Shown in pieces: positions 1 to 15,153 of a stretch of DNA of 64,000 bases. The DNA lies in NCBI GenBank assembly GCA_022266195.1, contig WHVY01000001.1:10230001-10294000 (forward strand), read 5' to 3'. The notes beneath the pieces are model-generated. The model ran no database searches. It was not told the DNA's origin and worked only from the letters and a program-made list of their open reading frames with translations. Positions within the stretch are counted from its first letter, which is position 1; each line of letters starts with the position of its first letter. A program made the translations under genes and the position numbers. Origin of the DNA: Tetranychus cinnabarinus. Its lineage: Eukaryota > Arthropoda > Arachnida > Trombidiformes > Tetranychidae.

Positions 1-3000
1 TTGGTTTCTGTTGATGAAAAACAAATATTGATAAGATTGAACGAGATGATATGTAAATGGCCTTAAGGGTATGATTTGGGCTTGAAACAAGTTAATACAG
101 AGCGACAAACAAAAAGCTGTACAAAATGACAGATTGAATCCAGTTTTACAGAGAAAAAGATATTTCTGTTTTTTGGTCAACTTTTTTTCTCTACCTTTTG
201 CCCGGTTTGCCGTCTTGAAACAATCTTATGTTGATTATTTTATTGGATAATGTTTCATCAAAAATGACTCTCTTTGCCTTGATTTATCATCTTTCAACCG
301 TCTTCCAATGTCAACAGAAGAGTGTAACAAGATGAGGAGGAAAACACTTATCAGCTTTAACTCAGAGTAACCAGAAAAGTTATCCGATAGTGTAAGGGAA
401 TCAAGAGAATCTCTTTTTTTGTCTGTTTCTGTCAAAAAATCCATGTAAAAAGGTAGCAGCAAACTCATCACCAGAAGCAGCTCTTAAACTTGTTCAACAT
501 CAACTACATCGGTTCAACTTGCAAAGTTAAACTTAAATAGAATTGGGCAAAAAAAGAGTAAAAAAATGGTTGAATCAACCGCTGTAGTTGATGATGGTAA
601 TGATGAAAGTAAAGATGGTAAACAGAGATGAACAAGGTTTAGATGATATACGATATCGTAGGAGGAGGTTGAGGGAAGGATGTTAATCGATGTCATTCCT
701 CGGTATTCATTGTTGCCTTTGTTTCCCCTCTGATTACATGCTTATAACTTCTAGTTTATGTGCATAATAATGCATGTAATAAAGGTTGCCTGAAGCCAAG
801 TTGATTGTTTTTACCTATACCTGGCTACTCTAATAATGGGACTGTATATGACAGGAACCAACGAGAGGAAGAGAGGAAAGAAGAAAGAAACATTTTCAAA
901 GGGAAAGAGAAGGAAGGAAACAAGGTAAAGGTAAAGGTTTCCCTTTAAAATCATGATGTACAATTTACATTTGTATGCTTTGTGTGTGTTTTAAATCACA
1001 ACCAAGAACATCACAATAGCAACATGCAATGAAACACGCAACCAAAGTGTTCATCACAGGTAAGATGAGGTTTTGTTTCTTCATTTTAATGTTTACCTTT
1101 GAACAAAAATTATAAAACATAAGCTCTTTAATACTCGATTCATTTGCAAATTTTATTTATTTATGTTTACCTTTTCATTTTTGCTTTTTTTGGGTTTTAC
1201 TGAGTTTTGAGTCTTTACTGGTTCTTGTGACTGGCAACTGGTAATCAAGGAGAAGATGAAAATTTAAAGAAATGCTAGTTATCAATGGATTTAGTTGAAT
1301 GTTGTTAACTGGATAATAGTTGGATTGTTTTATAACCAATTGTTCAGGTATAATGGCACAATCGTGTTTTATTTTTTTCTCTTCTTGTTGTTGTTCATTT
1401 TCTTTTTTCGGTTTACCGGTTAACCCATGTTGAAGAGGAGGAGGCTGATGAGAAGAGGATAAATGGAGAGTAAGAAGAGCAACATGATGAAAGGTGGAAG
1501 CTAAGGTGAAACATATCAATTAAAATGTATAATGATGCAAGCAGGTTGGGTATAAATATTGTATCTACAGTTGGCAATGGTTTTGTCATGCTTCACATTG
1601 TTTCCCATTCACATTGGTTGAGGTACCAAATGAGTGTCACAATTGTGATTAGTCTAATACCTGATGTGCCTGTGTGTGTTTGTGTGTGTGTGTTTCTTGT
1701 TGTCTTTAATGGTTCAATTGGTTTACAAGAGTCGCCAGCCGTCTGTGAATCTTTGGGTTAAAAGGAAAAGTAAATGTTGATGTAAAATGCAAGGTTGATA
1801 ATGAAATGAAGATGCTGATGGTAAAGATGATGATGAACAATTTAAAAATTTGCAAGAGAATGGTAAAGGAGGAGGAAAAAACAGAAGATCCGGATTCTGA
1901 TGTCGAGCAAATCAAGGAGTGGTTAGTTTACCATGATAATGGATACAAGTCTTGTGCATATGATTTCATCCTCCATTGGCATATTTTAATACACACACGC
2001 ATTGTGATACCTAAATGGTTTTCATGAAGTTTACTCATGATAAAAGTGTTGATGAATAGGTTGCATGAAAAGTAAAGGTTAAGAAACAAATGGATATCAA
2101 GAGATTAAAGGTTACTTTAAAGGAAACATTAGCTTTTTTTGGCCTACAGTGAAACCAGGGAACACAATGAAATTGATGAAATTCATTCAATTCAATTCAT
2201 GATGTACATGGTACAAGTCTTTTTTTTTGACAAACAGGCGATATAATTATTGTCAAGTGGAACAATTTTACTGAAAGGAAAATCATAGATCACTGTGAAA
2301 ATAATAGACTAACACAGTCTTTACAGCTATCATTTTGTTCATTGATGGTGTCAGACAGAAATTCAAGTTGTTTCAAGACTAATGATGAAAATGGATGGTG
2401 AGACAGATTGAGAGGCATAAAGAGACAGAATGACAAAAAACAAGGAAAGTTGAGACACTTAAATGTAAGGTATTCATGTAACAAAAAAAAGTGACAGCAA
2501 AAAACCGGAAGAATTATCGACAAGCCCAATGTGACCGCATTGAGAATAAAAAATTGTCGCTTTCACTGTCTCTGTGTCTTCCTCCTCCCAGTCATTCTGC
2601 ATCTTGACTGGTAACAAAAAATTGAGTCATCCTCTTGAGTTTGCCTCTTTCAGGATTTCCGTTGAAAAATGGTGAGTCCTTCAAGCAACAATAAATTAGT
2701 CCTACGCTTTTTTACTCTTCAACTTTGTCCTCAGCAAAAAGTAAGCGTGCGACCCAGAGTTCAAGAATGGGTGAGAAACGCGTAAAAAGTGAAATGTGAA
2801 GATGAAACATTTTTTAGGCAAAAATGAGGATAAATTGAGCCAAAGTTTGATTAAGTGAAACAGGCGAAAAAAGTGAAGACCAAGAAATTGAAAAATAACT
2901 TGTGGACCATCGGGCCAACTTGGAGTAAAATGAGGGCGAAGAGGAGAGAGGCGATGATGAATGTAAGCTTACATAGCTGTTGTATTAAGTAGCATGTGGC

Positions 3001-6000
3001 ACTTTACTTGTTACCAATAAAAATTGTAAAGTCAAGCTGATCGTCAGACAAGAAATGGTGGCAACAACAAGAAGACATTTAAAAGCGATCAGGTCAAAAA
3101 TTATAGCTCTCAATTGACTTTGTCCTCATCTAAATTGGATGAAAGAAGGGTAGAAGGAAGATAAAGAGTGAGATAAAAAGTAAGACCAAGAGAGATGATA
3201 ATGATTAGAGGAAGAGGGATTCAGATGAGTGAACATTTGAATAGCGCTATATCGTTTCTGTCATCTAGTTTCACAGAGAGAGAAGAGGAAGATAAGAAGA
3301 GAGAAAAGCATTAAGCAGATGCCGTATCCGGTCTCGTGCTAGAGAAGGAGAAGAAGAAAAGTTCAGAAGACAATAAAAAAGCTTGAGGGTATAAAAATAA
3401 TGGTAATCATAATGATGATAATGATAATAATAATGCATGAGGACAATAAGTCACACGTTACAATGAAACTGTAAAACCTTAGTTAATGCATAAACTCCAT
3501 CTACTGTTCATTATTAGTCTAATTTTCAGTGAATTTTCAAACAATTCCATCTGACTGATTTTTTTCCTGGAAGCTTAACCCACATTTTTGTGCATTAATC
3601 AAGGTTTTACGGTAATGATGTTCAGTGTGACCTTTAAAAATCGATAAAGTCTTGTGTCGTTATTTTTGTCCCTCAGTCCATTCAGTATTTAATGATAAAA
3701 CATGAGCAACACTTTAAATAGCTTTGTATTTATAACCATTTAGATGTTACAGAAAATGAGAAAAAGTTTAAATGTGATTTAATATTTGTGTCAATTTGTG
3801 TTAAACAAAATGTAATATAAATTGGACTCAAGTTGACATGAAAAAAAAGAGATGAAATGGATGTTAATCGTACTTTGATTATTGTGTTATTTAGGATTGG
3901 GAATAAATGAAGGTTTAAGAAAAGTCAGAATATCATGAGGAGAAATCAGGAAAAATCAAAAGACATCGAATTTGTCACAAAACTGAAAAAAGGGCATTTG
4001 ATGGGTTCAATAAACAATACAGTGTTATTTGAAAACATTTTTCAAGACTTTTCTTCCTCTTTTTTGTTCATCCTTACATTAATACTTTTAGTATTTTGAA
4101 TGAAAAGAGTTTCTCTTTTTCCATCTTCATCCTTTTCATCTTCTCCCCTGTTTGCTTTGCTTCTCTTATTCTGGATAAAAGATTCTGATGAAGAAAAAAA
4201 CCTTAAGGGGAATGATCATGTGTTTGTATACAAAAGCTATACAAAGATGATGAGAAGAAAGTTGAATGAGAGTGATGAGAAAAGGTTGCAAGATGAAGAT
4301 GAGAAGAGAGACAAAAATCACTAGAAAAGCAAAAAAAAGTTTACCATTAGTCAGGGAGGGAAAATAGCAAAAATGAAGCTTGGAAAAGGTTTTATTTGAG
4401 GAGAAAATTTTTCTCGGAATTGGCAGTAATTGGTTGAAAATGGATGACCTAGGTAACTGAAATAAATGGCATCAAAAGCTTATGAGGTTTCTGTCTCATG
4501 AAGCTGGTAACATCATCACCATAATCATCCAGTTTCAATGTTAAGGCAAGTTTGGGGAGAAGATGAAAAGAGGAGAAAAGATGGAAAAGATGAGAACAAG
4601 AAATACCTTGATATCAAGACAAACCACAGAGACTAATGATTTGTCTATGCAATGAGCGTGAGGTATTACTGTAAGTCAAAAAGTTGCCTTTTTCTTGATA
4701 AATTGAGTATAAAAGTTTATGTAAAAAACGCAAACACGTTTTTTTATTCTTACAGATTTTCGCTGGAAAAGTTGCATTTTTTTCCTCGACTCACAGAATT
4801 ATCATTTTTGTGTTGTTATTCAAAATGGTTTGCATAATTTGACAGATTAACAGGGTAAACAGAGTGAGCTTTCATTCATAACATCACAGTTTCTGAGTTA
4901 TCTTTTGAAACTTTTTTTTTCTTCTCTCTTCACTCTTTTACTCTATTAACACTGAAAATGATGAACGTTGTGAAAAGTCGTGAATCAAGATAAACATTAT
5001 CTGAGAGTTATTGAGATGAAGGAGGAAGAAAAGTGAATACGGTAAGTTGCATTTTCATGTAAATTGAGTAAAAATGTATTATTTGCATTTGAAACTTCAT
5101 TTTCAATCATAATTTTTGTTTAGTTGTAAGTGAGTAAACAAAATTAACTATGCAAGGTAACTTCATAAACATTGCAAATTAACTCAATTATAGTAATTGT
5201 GCAAAACTAGTCAACTTGATATGAATATATTGAGTCCTTTGAGGAGTGAAGATGAAATAATTTACAATTTTCCTGATCAATTTACAGACGATAAAAAAGT
5301 TCAAAATGAGAAATTTTCATTTATTAATAATGAGAATTGACTTTTTTGCATCGATTTAATGAAAAGCAGCTTGTAATTAGAGTAAAATTGCAATGGAAAC
5401 ACAAATTTTCCAGAAATCAAATATCAGTTGTTGAGTTCATTGCAAGTGGCATTTCAAGTTGATGAAGATTCGTGAAACTGAACCTTTAAAGTATCAAATT
5501 GTAAAGTTTCAAGCATGATTTAGAATTGAAATTTCTGCTACTGAATGTTCATCAATGGCCATCAAACTAATCACTGGTTGTTAGTGGGTGAATTTGGGAA
5601 AAGGTTTGTTACTCTTTTTGTTTCTCCTAATCAATAGCATTGGCAGATGTGATGATCCGAGTTACACCTCAGAGTGGATTAAATTTGGGCGATTTTCACC
5701 TTCATTTTTGTTAATAATGAAAGTTGGATATGAATGGTAAACCCCAGTGAAACTGGAATCAGTATTTTGATTGTTACTTTGGGCGAAAGAGGAAATTTGG
5801 TGACTTGAAAGGATCAAGAATAATATATTAAAATGAAAACAACTAGAAAAAGGATGATAATGATGAAAGGAGGAGGAGGACGAAAGGGATCAAAAGCTGG
5901 TCAAAGAGTACTAAGTGCATTGGAATAAACAATGAGATGAACGGAATGAATGGTGAAAATAATCAGAAAATCAAGATGATCTTTCCTTGAAGATGATGAA

Positions 6001-9000
6001 CAGGCAAAATGGACTGAAAATAATGAAAGGAGAAGTGACTGGAAGAGGAGGAAGAGAAGAAGAGAAATGATGAAAAGGGAAAACGTTTTATTCACAATTG
6101 GAAGGAGTGAAAAGTGGATGAAGATGGGAAAAGGAGGATGAAAATGAAGATGGAAATGACGATGTCATTAATATTGTGTCAATAGAGTTGACAAACATGT
6201 TGCAAGATTGATCATTAAGAAGACAGTTTTCATCGTCATTATCATCTTGGACCGTCTATTGAAAGATCAACTCAATTAGGTGAATCTCCATATTCATGTA
6301 AAAAAAGATATTCAACATTATTCCATTTCAATGTTTCTATTTTTTCCTCCGCATTTACTTGATATCCAAAGTGATATCAGTTTGTCAGGTTGAATAAAAT
6401 GTTTGGGTTATCCAATCAAAGATGAAAATTGTCATTTCTCATTGAATTTAAATTCACAGCTTTGATCAATTGATTGAATTTGATAACATGGAAAAGGTTC
6501 AATGATGGCAAAATAATTCAAAGGGGAAACAAGGAAAGGAATCGAGTGGAAAAGGTGAAAAAATAGAATGAAAAGAATCTAAATTGCAATTTAAAATAGA
6601 TTGTAAATTTTGGTAGAGAAAAGCTTCTTTTTTTGACCAGTTTTACCATCAATTTATTTGACAATTATTCAGTCAATCAGTTGAACTCACTTTTTGGTTT
6701 ACAATTAACTTGAACTGTGAACATGAATTGGGTAAAACTGACTGTAAACCTTCACACATTTTCAAAGAGTAAATTGTATTCAGGTCATGAGTAGACTTTT
6801 ACCTCGATTAACAATGGACACTCATCGTGAGTCTGGACAAGATTGATATAATTTTCAAGACTCATCATCTTCATTCTTATTCCAAGTTTCCCTTTGAACA
6901 ACCATGCAAGTTGAAAATGATGGAGAGAGAGAAAAAAAGAGATGGAAAAAAGTGTTCCATGTAACTTTGTCATTCTCGGCTTGAAGACACAAAAAAAGGT
7001 TAAAAGCAAGTCAACCAAATAACACAATAATACTGACAAATGTAAAAGGAGAAACAAGTTTCACTGCAATCCAAAAGGTTTTATGCAAAGAGACACCTTC
7101 AAGTGTAAATGGGAAGCAATGGAATCACTGTTAACCTGATTTTGTTCAAATTCAGGGGTTTCAGTTGAACCTTTTGTTTCCATTCCTTGAATAATGAAAC
7201 TAGGAAATGTTGATGTGAAAACAAAACGCATCAAAATGAGTAACAATCAAATGAGTTTATTTAATCAATCCGATCAACTGGTTTACCTTATTGTTGTTGA
7301 AGTTGATAATTGAATGAAAATTGAAACAAATGATGTTATTGATTGTTGTCAATGGATGATAATCATGAGATGAAAACCAGATTAGCAACTTGTTACAGTT
7401 ACGATTGTCCATTGAATATGGTCTTTAATCATCTGAATCGCAACGATTGGAAACAATTAATTAGTTTATTTTGACGTTAATTTTTTACTATCAAACGTAT
7501 ATTAAGAGTCAACCTTTGCGTCTAATTATCAGTTACAAGTGACAAGCTTTGGTTATAATCAAAAATAATTTGCTTCAGGGAATAGCAACAATTTACTGAT
7601 TAATTAGCTTCAACTTTTAGTTTATAAATTGCTCTTTTCTCAGGAAACTTGATTGTTCATCTTTACCACCTTTAACAATCTTTATACTTCAATCTAACAG
7701 CTAATCAATTAACAATTGAATATAAATTAAGCTCAATTGATCTTCAATGGCAGTTTGTTTACCATTTGAAAGTTGCTCCAGATTTGAATTTACTTTAACC
7801 GAGTAAATCATTGAAACCATTAAAAAGATAATTAAGTTACAATGTAAGACTTTAATCCTGTAATGACAATTAAATTGTAATAATGATAAATGTTTCCATT
7901 GTAATTAGATTATGTTTTCATTAAGAGATTCAGAAGATGAACAAAAAATCCCTGAAAGTCTTGTTTCTTTCAAGAAACCTTTTTTTTCGTAAAACACAAA
8001 TCTTTGGAAAAATAATTTAATTTTTTCCTCTAATTGTCATGATTAAGGGTACATTGAAGCTTTAATTGTAATTGTAATGTTGCTTGATTTGGAAGTTACT
8101 TGTTAATGATTAACTTGTTAGTCAATGGAAATATTTATTTGCTAATAAAAGTAGAAAAATATTTATTTTCTTGCTAATGATGTTCATTGTAATATTGATG
8201 ATGATGAGGCTCATCATTATCATTAACTTTACCTGTTAAGGTGGAGTTGAATTAATATTGATAAATAATTCACTTGACATTGACCCTTAACAATGCTATT
8301 AGCATTATTAGTTTACAAGAATTGAACTATTCTGATACTTTTTCTTTCACTATTCATGACTTTATTGAAGATAATTTTTCTTTTATCGCCTCATGCAAAT
8401 CATTGACCCAGCCCTTAATTAAACTGCTAAATATATGTATTAATAATCAGCTAACAATTTGAGCCATAATGATTTATGCAAGTTGAAGCTTCTTTTTAAA
8501 GTGTTTTCACTCGATTTATGATTCACCAGAAGATTCGTGCAATTTAATCAGAAATAAAACATTAAAATCACAATTAGTAGTTGAAGCAATGGCTAGAGTT
8601 GAAATTGAGTTTGCTTTGTGAAATAAACTTGGATAATGTCTGAGGTTGAATTGAAATTTGGTGAAAGGCCTTTGAGTCTGAAAAAGGGTCAACTCAGCAG
8701 TCTATTGGGAAGATGAATGAGGGAAGATTAAAGTTGAAACAATGAGAAGATGTAAGATGATCACTTGAATAATGTTGATACTGAGTAAGGAATTTTGCTT
8801 TCGACGAGATTAAGATTCTGGTTCAATTTGGGTTAATCTTTGTAGAGCATTGATCTTGCCTTTTTTCCCCTGACAGATTTTCATCAACTCGCACAATTAG
8901 GAATAAAAGGGTGATTATGATGGGAATAATAATTCTTATGGGTTTATTTGGTTCTATTTTTAATGTAGATTTATGCCAATGTTGGGATTTAATTCAGATG

Positions 9001-12000
9001 AACGATTCAACTTTATCGATCAATGAAATTTTCGTCTCTTCTCTTCTCCATCGTTGTCGCCCTTTTTTTCATCATTTCATCTTGATGATCATATTTATGA
9101 AAAATAGACACCATCATGATATTATTATGATAACGATAAAAAAGTAAAATCATCATTTTCATCTTGACTGAAATTCATCTTCCAATTACTTAGTCTCATT
9201 TTCATCCTTTATAACCAGGTTAAGTGTCGATTGACTTGATAATCAATCCAATGAAACAAGACAAGGGTACAGAATGAGATTCTGCAAGTATGATGATAAT
9301 GATGATGATTATGGTGGTGAAGGATAAAAATGAAAGCAATTGAGTTAAGGAATCTTGATTACATGATTGATTGAATGTTGTTCAGATATAATCTGAAATA
9401 GATTGTGTTTTATTAACAAGAGCAATTCGATCTCGATCAAGGTAAAGATGAAAGTAATAATTATAATGATAATAGCGATGATGGAGATAATGATATTGAT
9501 TAAGGAAAGCACAAGCATTAAACCACAAAAAAGATGAAATCATAAGGTTATCTGGAATGGTCAAGAGGAAAACGTTATTAGATTAATTGTTTTCAACATT
9601 AAAATTACAATATTATTTTAAAACAATACTTACGTATAAAATATACAATTGAAAAATAGATATTAAATAGTTCCGTTGTTCATACCTATTTGGAAGACCA
9701 GAAAAACTTGTTGAAGGTCCTGATGGGTTGAAAAATGGGTTAATACAAAAGATTTGATTCCCTCTGAGAAATCATTTTCCATCACAGATAAATTATTTGG
9801 AGAAAGGAAAGAGCTTGAACGAGTTAATTAACACACATAAAGAGAGAAAGATGATATATTAATCTGATTAAAGTTAAACAATAATCAAATGAAAATTATT
9901 CTGGTTAATACAAAAGAAGGTACAAAACAGTGGAAAAAGATGAATCCCAATCCATTAAGACCAGACAAAAAACGAATAAAAATACTTAATCTTGGTTGCT
10001 AGTTTTTTTCTCGCTGTTGTATTATTGATGGGAATATGAAAGATGTGAGTTAATAATTGATTAAGATGGCAACAAAATTATAAAGTAATTGAATAATGTT
10101 CAACAATAAATCAATAAAAAAAATTGTTAAAATTATGTTAACTCGATCGGTAAATAATGGATGAATAAACAAAATGTGATTTTACCCCCAATCAAGGGAA
10201 ACGTGAATTATTTGGCGCTTATTTTAAAATAATTTCAATTTTCGCAATTTTTTTCTTCTGATCAATTCTGTGACCTGAATATTAAATATCAGAATACAGA
10301 ATAGTGATTATTCCGTGTAATACCTTGAATAACGGTCAATATGGTGATCAGAAATTGAAAATTCATGTAATATCATATGTTTATTATTATGATTGACTAT
10401 AACAATTTGAGTTGTTGACCTCACCGTTTGCATGTTTATTGTTGTCTTGTTAACCATAATTGGTATTAAAACCATCTCACGGTATAATAAGCGAGTAAAT
10501 TGTAAATTATCATGGAAATTTGGTGGTAAATTTACGATAATTTAAATTATATTAGATATTAAAATTAGCCCTGAGAAAACGTGAAACGCCTTGATAAAAG
10601 ATTGACTTCAATTGTATGTTTGTCTGACTGTATGGAAATCAGGACAATTTATTGATTATATGCAGCCTTATTATACGATATGATTGATTGAATTGTAATG
10701 GTTTACAAGTCAAATGGCTGTGATTATGATTAAACAATTAACACTCACACAGATATGGATTAACATAACCATTAACATACACTTTTGGTTTGAATCACTG
10801 TTGATGTTTCACTTGTTTTTTTTGTTTCCATGTTTTCATCATCTTTTTCAATGTTCATTATTATAACTCGTTTTTCATTCATTTGTACATTAATTATAAA
10901 TCATTAATCATTGGGCCTGATAAGTTGAATACAGGACAAAATCATCATTTTAATCATCATTATTTCCTTCTCATTTAACATTAATTCTTACATATTAACA
11001 TTGCTTTTCCTATCATTTGTTTTTATTGTTAATACACTCTCTTTTGGGTCTTTTTTATTATAAAATGTTTAGGCCTTTTCACTTTACATCTCCATGTTCA
11101 TTAAATTGTTATTGTTATTATCAATATTAAATTGAAATTTATATGTTAATTTCTCATCAATTTGCTCTTCTCTTTCTCTACATATTTTTAAAACATAATA
11201 TGATTTAGTTTGCCTTCAACAAATTAATGCTCAGCTGAATTGTAACGATAATTCATGATGAAGATCATTATATCACCATTATAATCTAATATTGTGAAGA
11301 TAAGCAGGAATGGTGAGACAAATTGAAATACATATTTGTATTGCAGCAACAAATTTAATGTAATAACAATTGTAAATCAAAGTGAAACTGGCCGCTTTTT
11401 GATAATATCAATTGTAAAATCTACATTTTAAATGATGTAAAAGTAACACAAATTAATGATGTCACCGTATATCATAATAAAAAGATGATCCTTGTTGGTT
11501 AATGATTATAACATTATAGACTGTATAATCATTTTGTTGAATATAATCACTGTAAAGATAACATTGAAGACATAAAATGAAAATTAGGCCACTGTGTAGA
11601 TTGGGTTAACTTATTGACCAAATAAGAACCCAAAACCCAAATGGATTGCTAAAAAACATGTTGACTTTTATACACATTTGTACACACTTGTAATACGAGA
11701 GAGACACAACAAAAGGTAAAACACGCAAAGTAATCACAGTAAATTGTAGTGTACAAATCAATCAAATAACAATCAGCGAATGTAAACCCATGATAATAGA
11801 AGCCATAATTTGCGTGTAAACATCAACATTGAAATGTTATTAACACACAATTTGAAGTAATAAAAAAAATAAAATCAAAAAATAGATTTCATTATAAGCA
11901 TGAAAATGCTTCTTTTTGCTTAGTAATGGTCATTGCGTTATGATAAATTTTATGCAGCGCGTAAATCAAATCAATGTCACCAAGGTAACAATTTCACCTT

Positions 12001-14834
12001 AATCAACTTGTTAATCATTTACACTTTTATTAACATCTTGTTCATTGATTAAACATTAAACATTGCTGGTAAAATAATTTGAATCACCTGAAAAGTCTGT
12101 CAAGCTGAAATTACCATTTTTCATTTCATTGTTTCCCAAATTAATGGCTGATTTTTGTAGCAATCTTTTCATAATCAGCTTACAATGGTTGCAATTTAAT
12201 GACGATACTGAAGTAATGAAGGATTAGTGATTCAATTTGGTATCAAAATTGAATTGAAAATGGTAATGTTACCTTGTTTTTTAGGTAAAACCAAAGCCAA
12301 AATGAAAATACCGTCCAGATTATTGAAGCTTCCCAATTTAATCAAATCCATTCATTGGTTCGTTAATTTCAGCCTGATTTTTTGACTTTTTTTCATCATT
12401 ATATCTATTTATCTTTGAATAAATGTAACTAAATTAAGCTGGACAAATTAGATTTGTTTATGGTTCCATGAATTCACCAAGAAACTTGAAAAAAAGAGTA
12501 AAGATGAAATAACTAACAACAATGAAGGAAGGAAAAGCAGGAAAAAAGTTAATATGATTTAAAATTTACTCCTAATTTTACCATCTTTTTTGTGTCTCTA
12601 TTGATTTAAAACTCATTTTGTTCATCATCAGGCTCATTCATATCATGAACATAATCATATCTCTCATGTTGACTGTATATGTCAACAAACTTGCCAATTT
12701 AATGAGAGTTACTTCAAGTGGATCTGCTGCATCAAAAGTACTGATTCAAAAGGATAGTCACAATTTATCCAATCAGTATTTTACCTTTTAATCATGCAAA
12801 TGTATTTCCACTTGTCTACCTTTTTGATTACTCTTTGATTCAATAAATATAAATTAGTTGGCATCGTAAATTCACATTTTGTTATCATGTTTAAAGTTTG
12901 TGTTTACCTTTGAAAGAAACATGACAGAAGAAGGAGAAAAAACAATTTCATTAAAATTGTCAAACAGCAAAAAAAAATACATTTCCATTTGGTTGATATT
13001 TCATAATTTATCAGCATTCAGGTAAAGTAAACATTCACTAATCATATTCATCTCTGTTCAATATAAATTTGGTTCAGGGGTTGAGTTTATTCATCATCTA
13101 AACCATCTTCATTGTATTATTGTGATAAAACCTTTTCATAGCAAATCTCTTTTATTTTGATTTGTAATGACTTGTTTTCAGACAATTTTGTCTACCCTTA
13201 AGCTGATTGAAGATGGCAAGATGAAAAATAAAAATACATGATAATGATGATGATTAGGATGAAGGGTAAAAAGTATTAAGAAGCTTAGGCCAAGTGATTA
13301 TCATCAGGCTATTTTTTTCACCGTTAATTTATCAAAGGGAAGGTTGAAATGGTAACATGGGCTGATTCCTTGCTTCATCTTCCTGGCTCTTCATTATCCT
13401 TTCCCATCTTCACAGTCATCAAAAATCATTGTAAATTGTATTATTATGAAGGATAAATATGGTTCAGTAGTGCCTTGGGAAAAATATGATGATCAGTATG
13501 ATTAGTTTAATGATGAAGTTGGAAATTTGGGTGAGCTTGCAATCAATTTGGTCGCAAATTTTTCCACTATTTTGGTACCAATAATTCACATTTCAGCTTA
13601 TAACCAAATTAGATTGTTGATGGTTTGACATCGTCTTGAGAATCTCTAAGGTCATCATTAAAATTGAAAATTGCTCTTTGCTCTTGATGTTGCTGGACGA
13701 TTTATGGAACCATTGACCAAATGGATTACAGTCTTAGCCATTGATATTTGAATCAGAATCATCGGTATATTTGATTTTAAACGATCGAGTTAATCTTTAA
13801 CTTTGAATTTTTCCAAGTCTCTTTGTGTTTTTTCAAATGCCAAGTGAAGATACAAGATGAATTGTGTTGGGCTTTTATCAATTTTCTTGATCAAAATTGT
13901 CTTCCTTTTCGAGAAATAAATGTTTACCAAACAAAATTGAACAATAACAAGAATCAACGAACATCTTATTATTAATAATAGCAACAATAATAAGGACCAA
14001 TCCAAAAATCGATGTACCATTTTCATCTTTGCCTGGCTTTCTTGCGACCCAAAATGGATAACAAAATAAGGAATATTTGTGAGCTTTTCTTTCCTTCTTC
14101 CTCCTTTGTCTTCTTCCCTTGAGATTTGATGAGAATTTCTTGCCTCCAAATCCGATTCAGTTAACCATGAAAACGATTGGTTTAACCATTTAAATGTTCA
14201 TCATCAAATTCCCTCCATTTCTATTGAGAATAACACTTTAGACAGCAAAAACAAGAAGATAGATTATGTTGACTGGAATACTCTGAATAAGAAGAAAGCA
14301 AAGACCTTTTTTCTTAATTCTTTAGCAAAGTCATCTCACCATTGTTTTTATCATCTTATCTTCGTCATAACATTCACTAAAAAAAGAGGAAAAAATAACA
14401 AATTAATTTCAATTCAAGCATCATGTACGCTCAGTTTTTTTTTCAATGAATATTCATTGTAAATTTAACCATACCTTTGTTTATTTTCATCCAAGCCAAT
14501 TTATCATTTGATTCAAAAGTGTTCCAGCAACAGCAATAGAAAAAAAAACAAAACATTTCATTGTTTTCAATTTTCCAATCCTCAAAAGATTTTACACTAT
14601 AATGGTGTTGATGATGTTATTATCATTGTTTTTCATCCAGAACTATGTTTTTTTTGTTTCATCGAAACAAAAATAGGATAATTTTTCAAGATTCTTGCTC
14701 TCGATGAAGCTATTATCAAAGGCATTGTAACGGTGAAGCTGATTATAGCTCAAAAGTAAACTCTGGGGTTTTTGTGTAACAACTTTTAAATAAAAATAAA
14801 GTAAGTTTGGGTTGTAATAACAATTAGCAATATT
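1..14834. other. gene-poor AT-rich region, no supported gene
   Basis: I find no open frame with recognisable domains or convincing splice structure on either strand; the longest frames (about 60-120 codons) look like chance. The + strand is strongly purine-rich over roughly 1.8-7 kb, with many GATGA, GAAGA and GGAAAA runs. There are small microsatellites: (TG)n near 1676-1696, and interrupted (GATAAT)n near 3395-3430 and 9290-9315. The stretch could be intergenic regulatory DNA, a long intron of a gene lying mostly outside the window, or an untranslated RNA. The sequence alone does not decide between these. Confidence 0.6.
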
Positions 14835-14910
14835 ATTACCGTGTTTACGCGCAATCAAGCACGGTGCTAAATTATGAGTCGATTCATCTTTAAGTCACTG
14901 TTGACACTCA
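14835..14910 (+). repeat. left terminal inverted repeat
   Basis: This pairs with 17831-17905 in inverted orientation over about 75 bp, including the shared blocks ACCGTGTTTACGCGCAATC, AGCACGGTGCT, AATTATGAGT and AAGTCACTGTTGACACTC. Confidence 0.9.
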
Positions 14911-14938
14911 TTAATAAGAACTGTGACTTAAAGATGAG
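14884..14938. repeat. subterminal hairpin
   Basis: TCATCTTTAAGTCAC and its exact complement GTGACTTAAAGATGA are separated by about 24 bp. The hairpin overlaps the inner edge of the left TIR. A second perfect hairpin (TGATAAGCTT / AAGCTTATCA) follows at about 14994-15017. Confidence 0.8.
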
Positions 14939-15153
14939 TAAAAAAGCTAAACCGGTCAATGTAAGATTATGAGCAATATTGCACAAAAAAAGGTGATAAG
15001 CTTAAAAAAGCTTATCAATGCAAACGTTTTGAAGAGGAAATTGAATCTAATCAATGACTATGGGTCATTTTGTCCTTTTAACTCATTGAGTAAAGTTGAA
15101 ATTTAATTTTTATCTTCAAGTCTATTTCATTGATTTTCAACGTTTTTTTCAAA

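Noticed and set aside
2650..2680. Possible 18-nt microexon between TTTCAG and GTGAGT
   Set aside because: Splice-like signals this short occur by chance in AT-rich DNA and no flanking exons could be joined.
13790..14149. 119-codon minus-strand frame with a hydrophobic segment
   Set aside because: Runs of Leu/Ile come from AT-rich TTATTA-type sequence; no domain, splice context or conservation visible.
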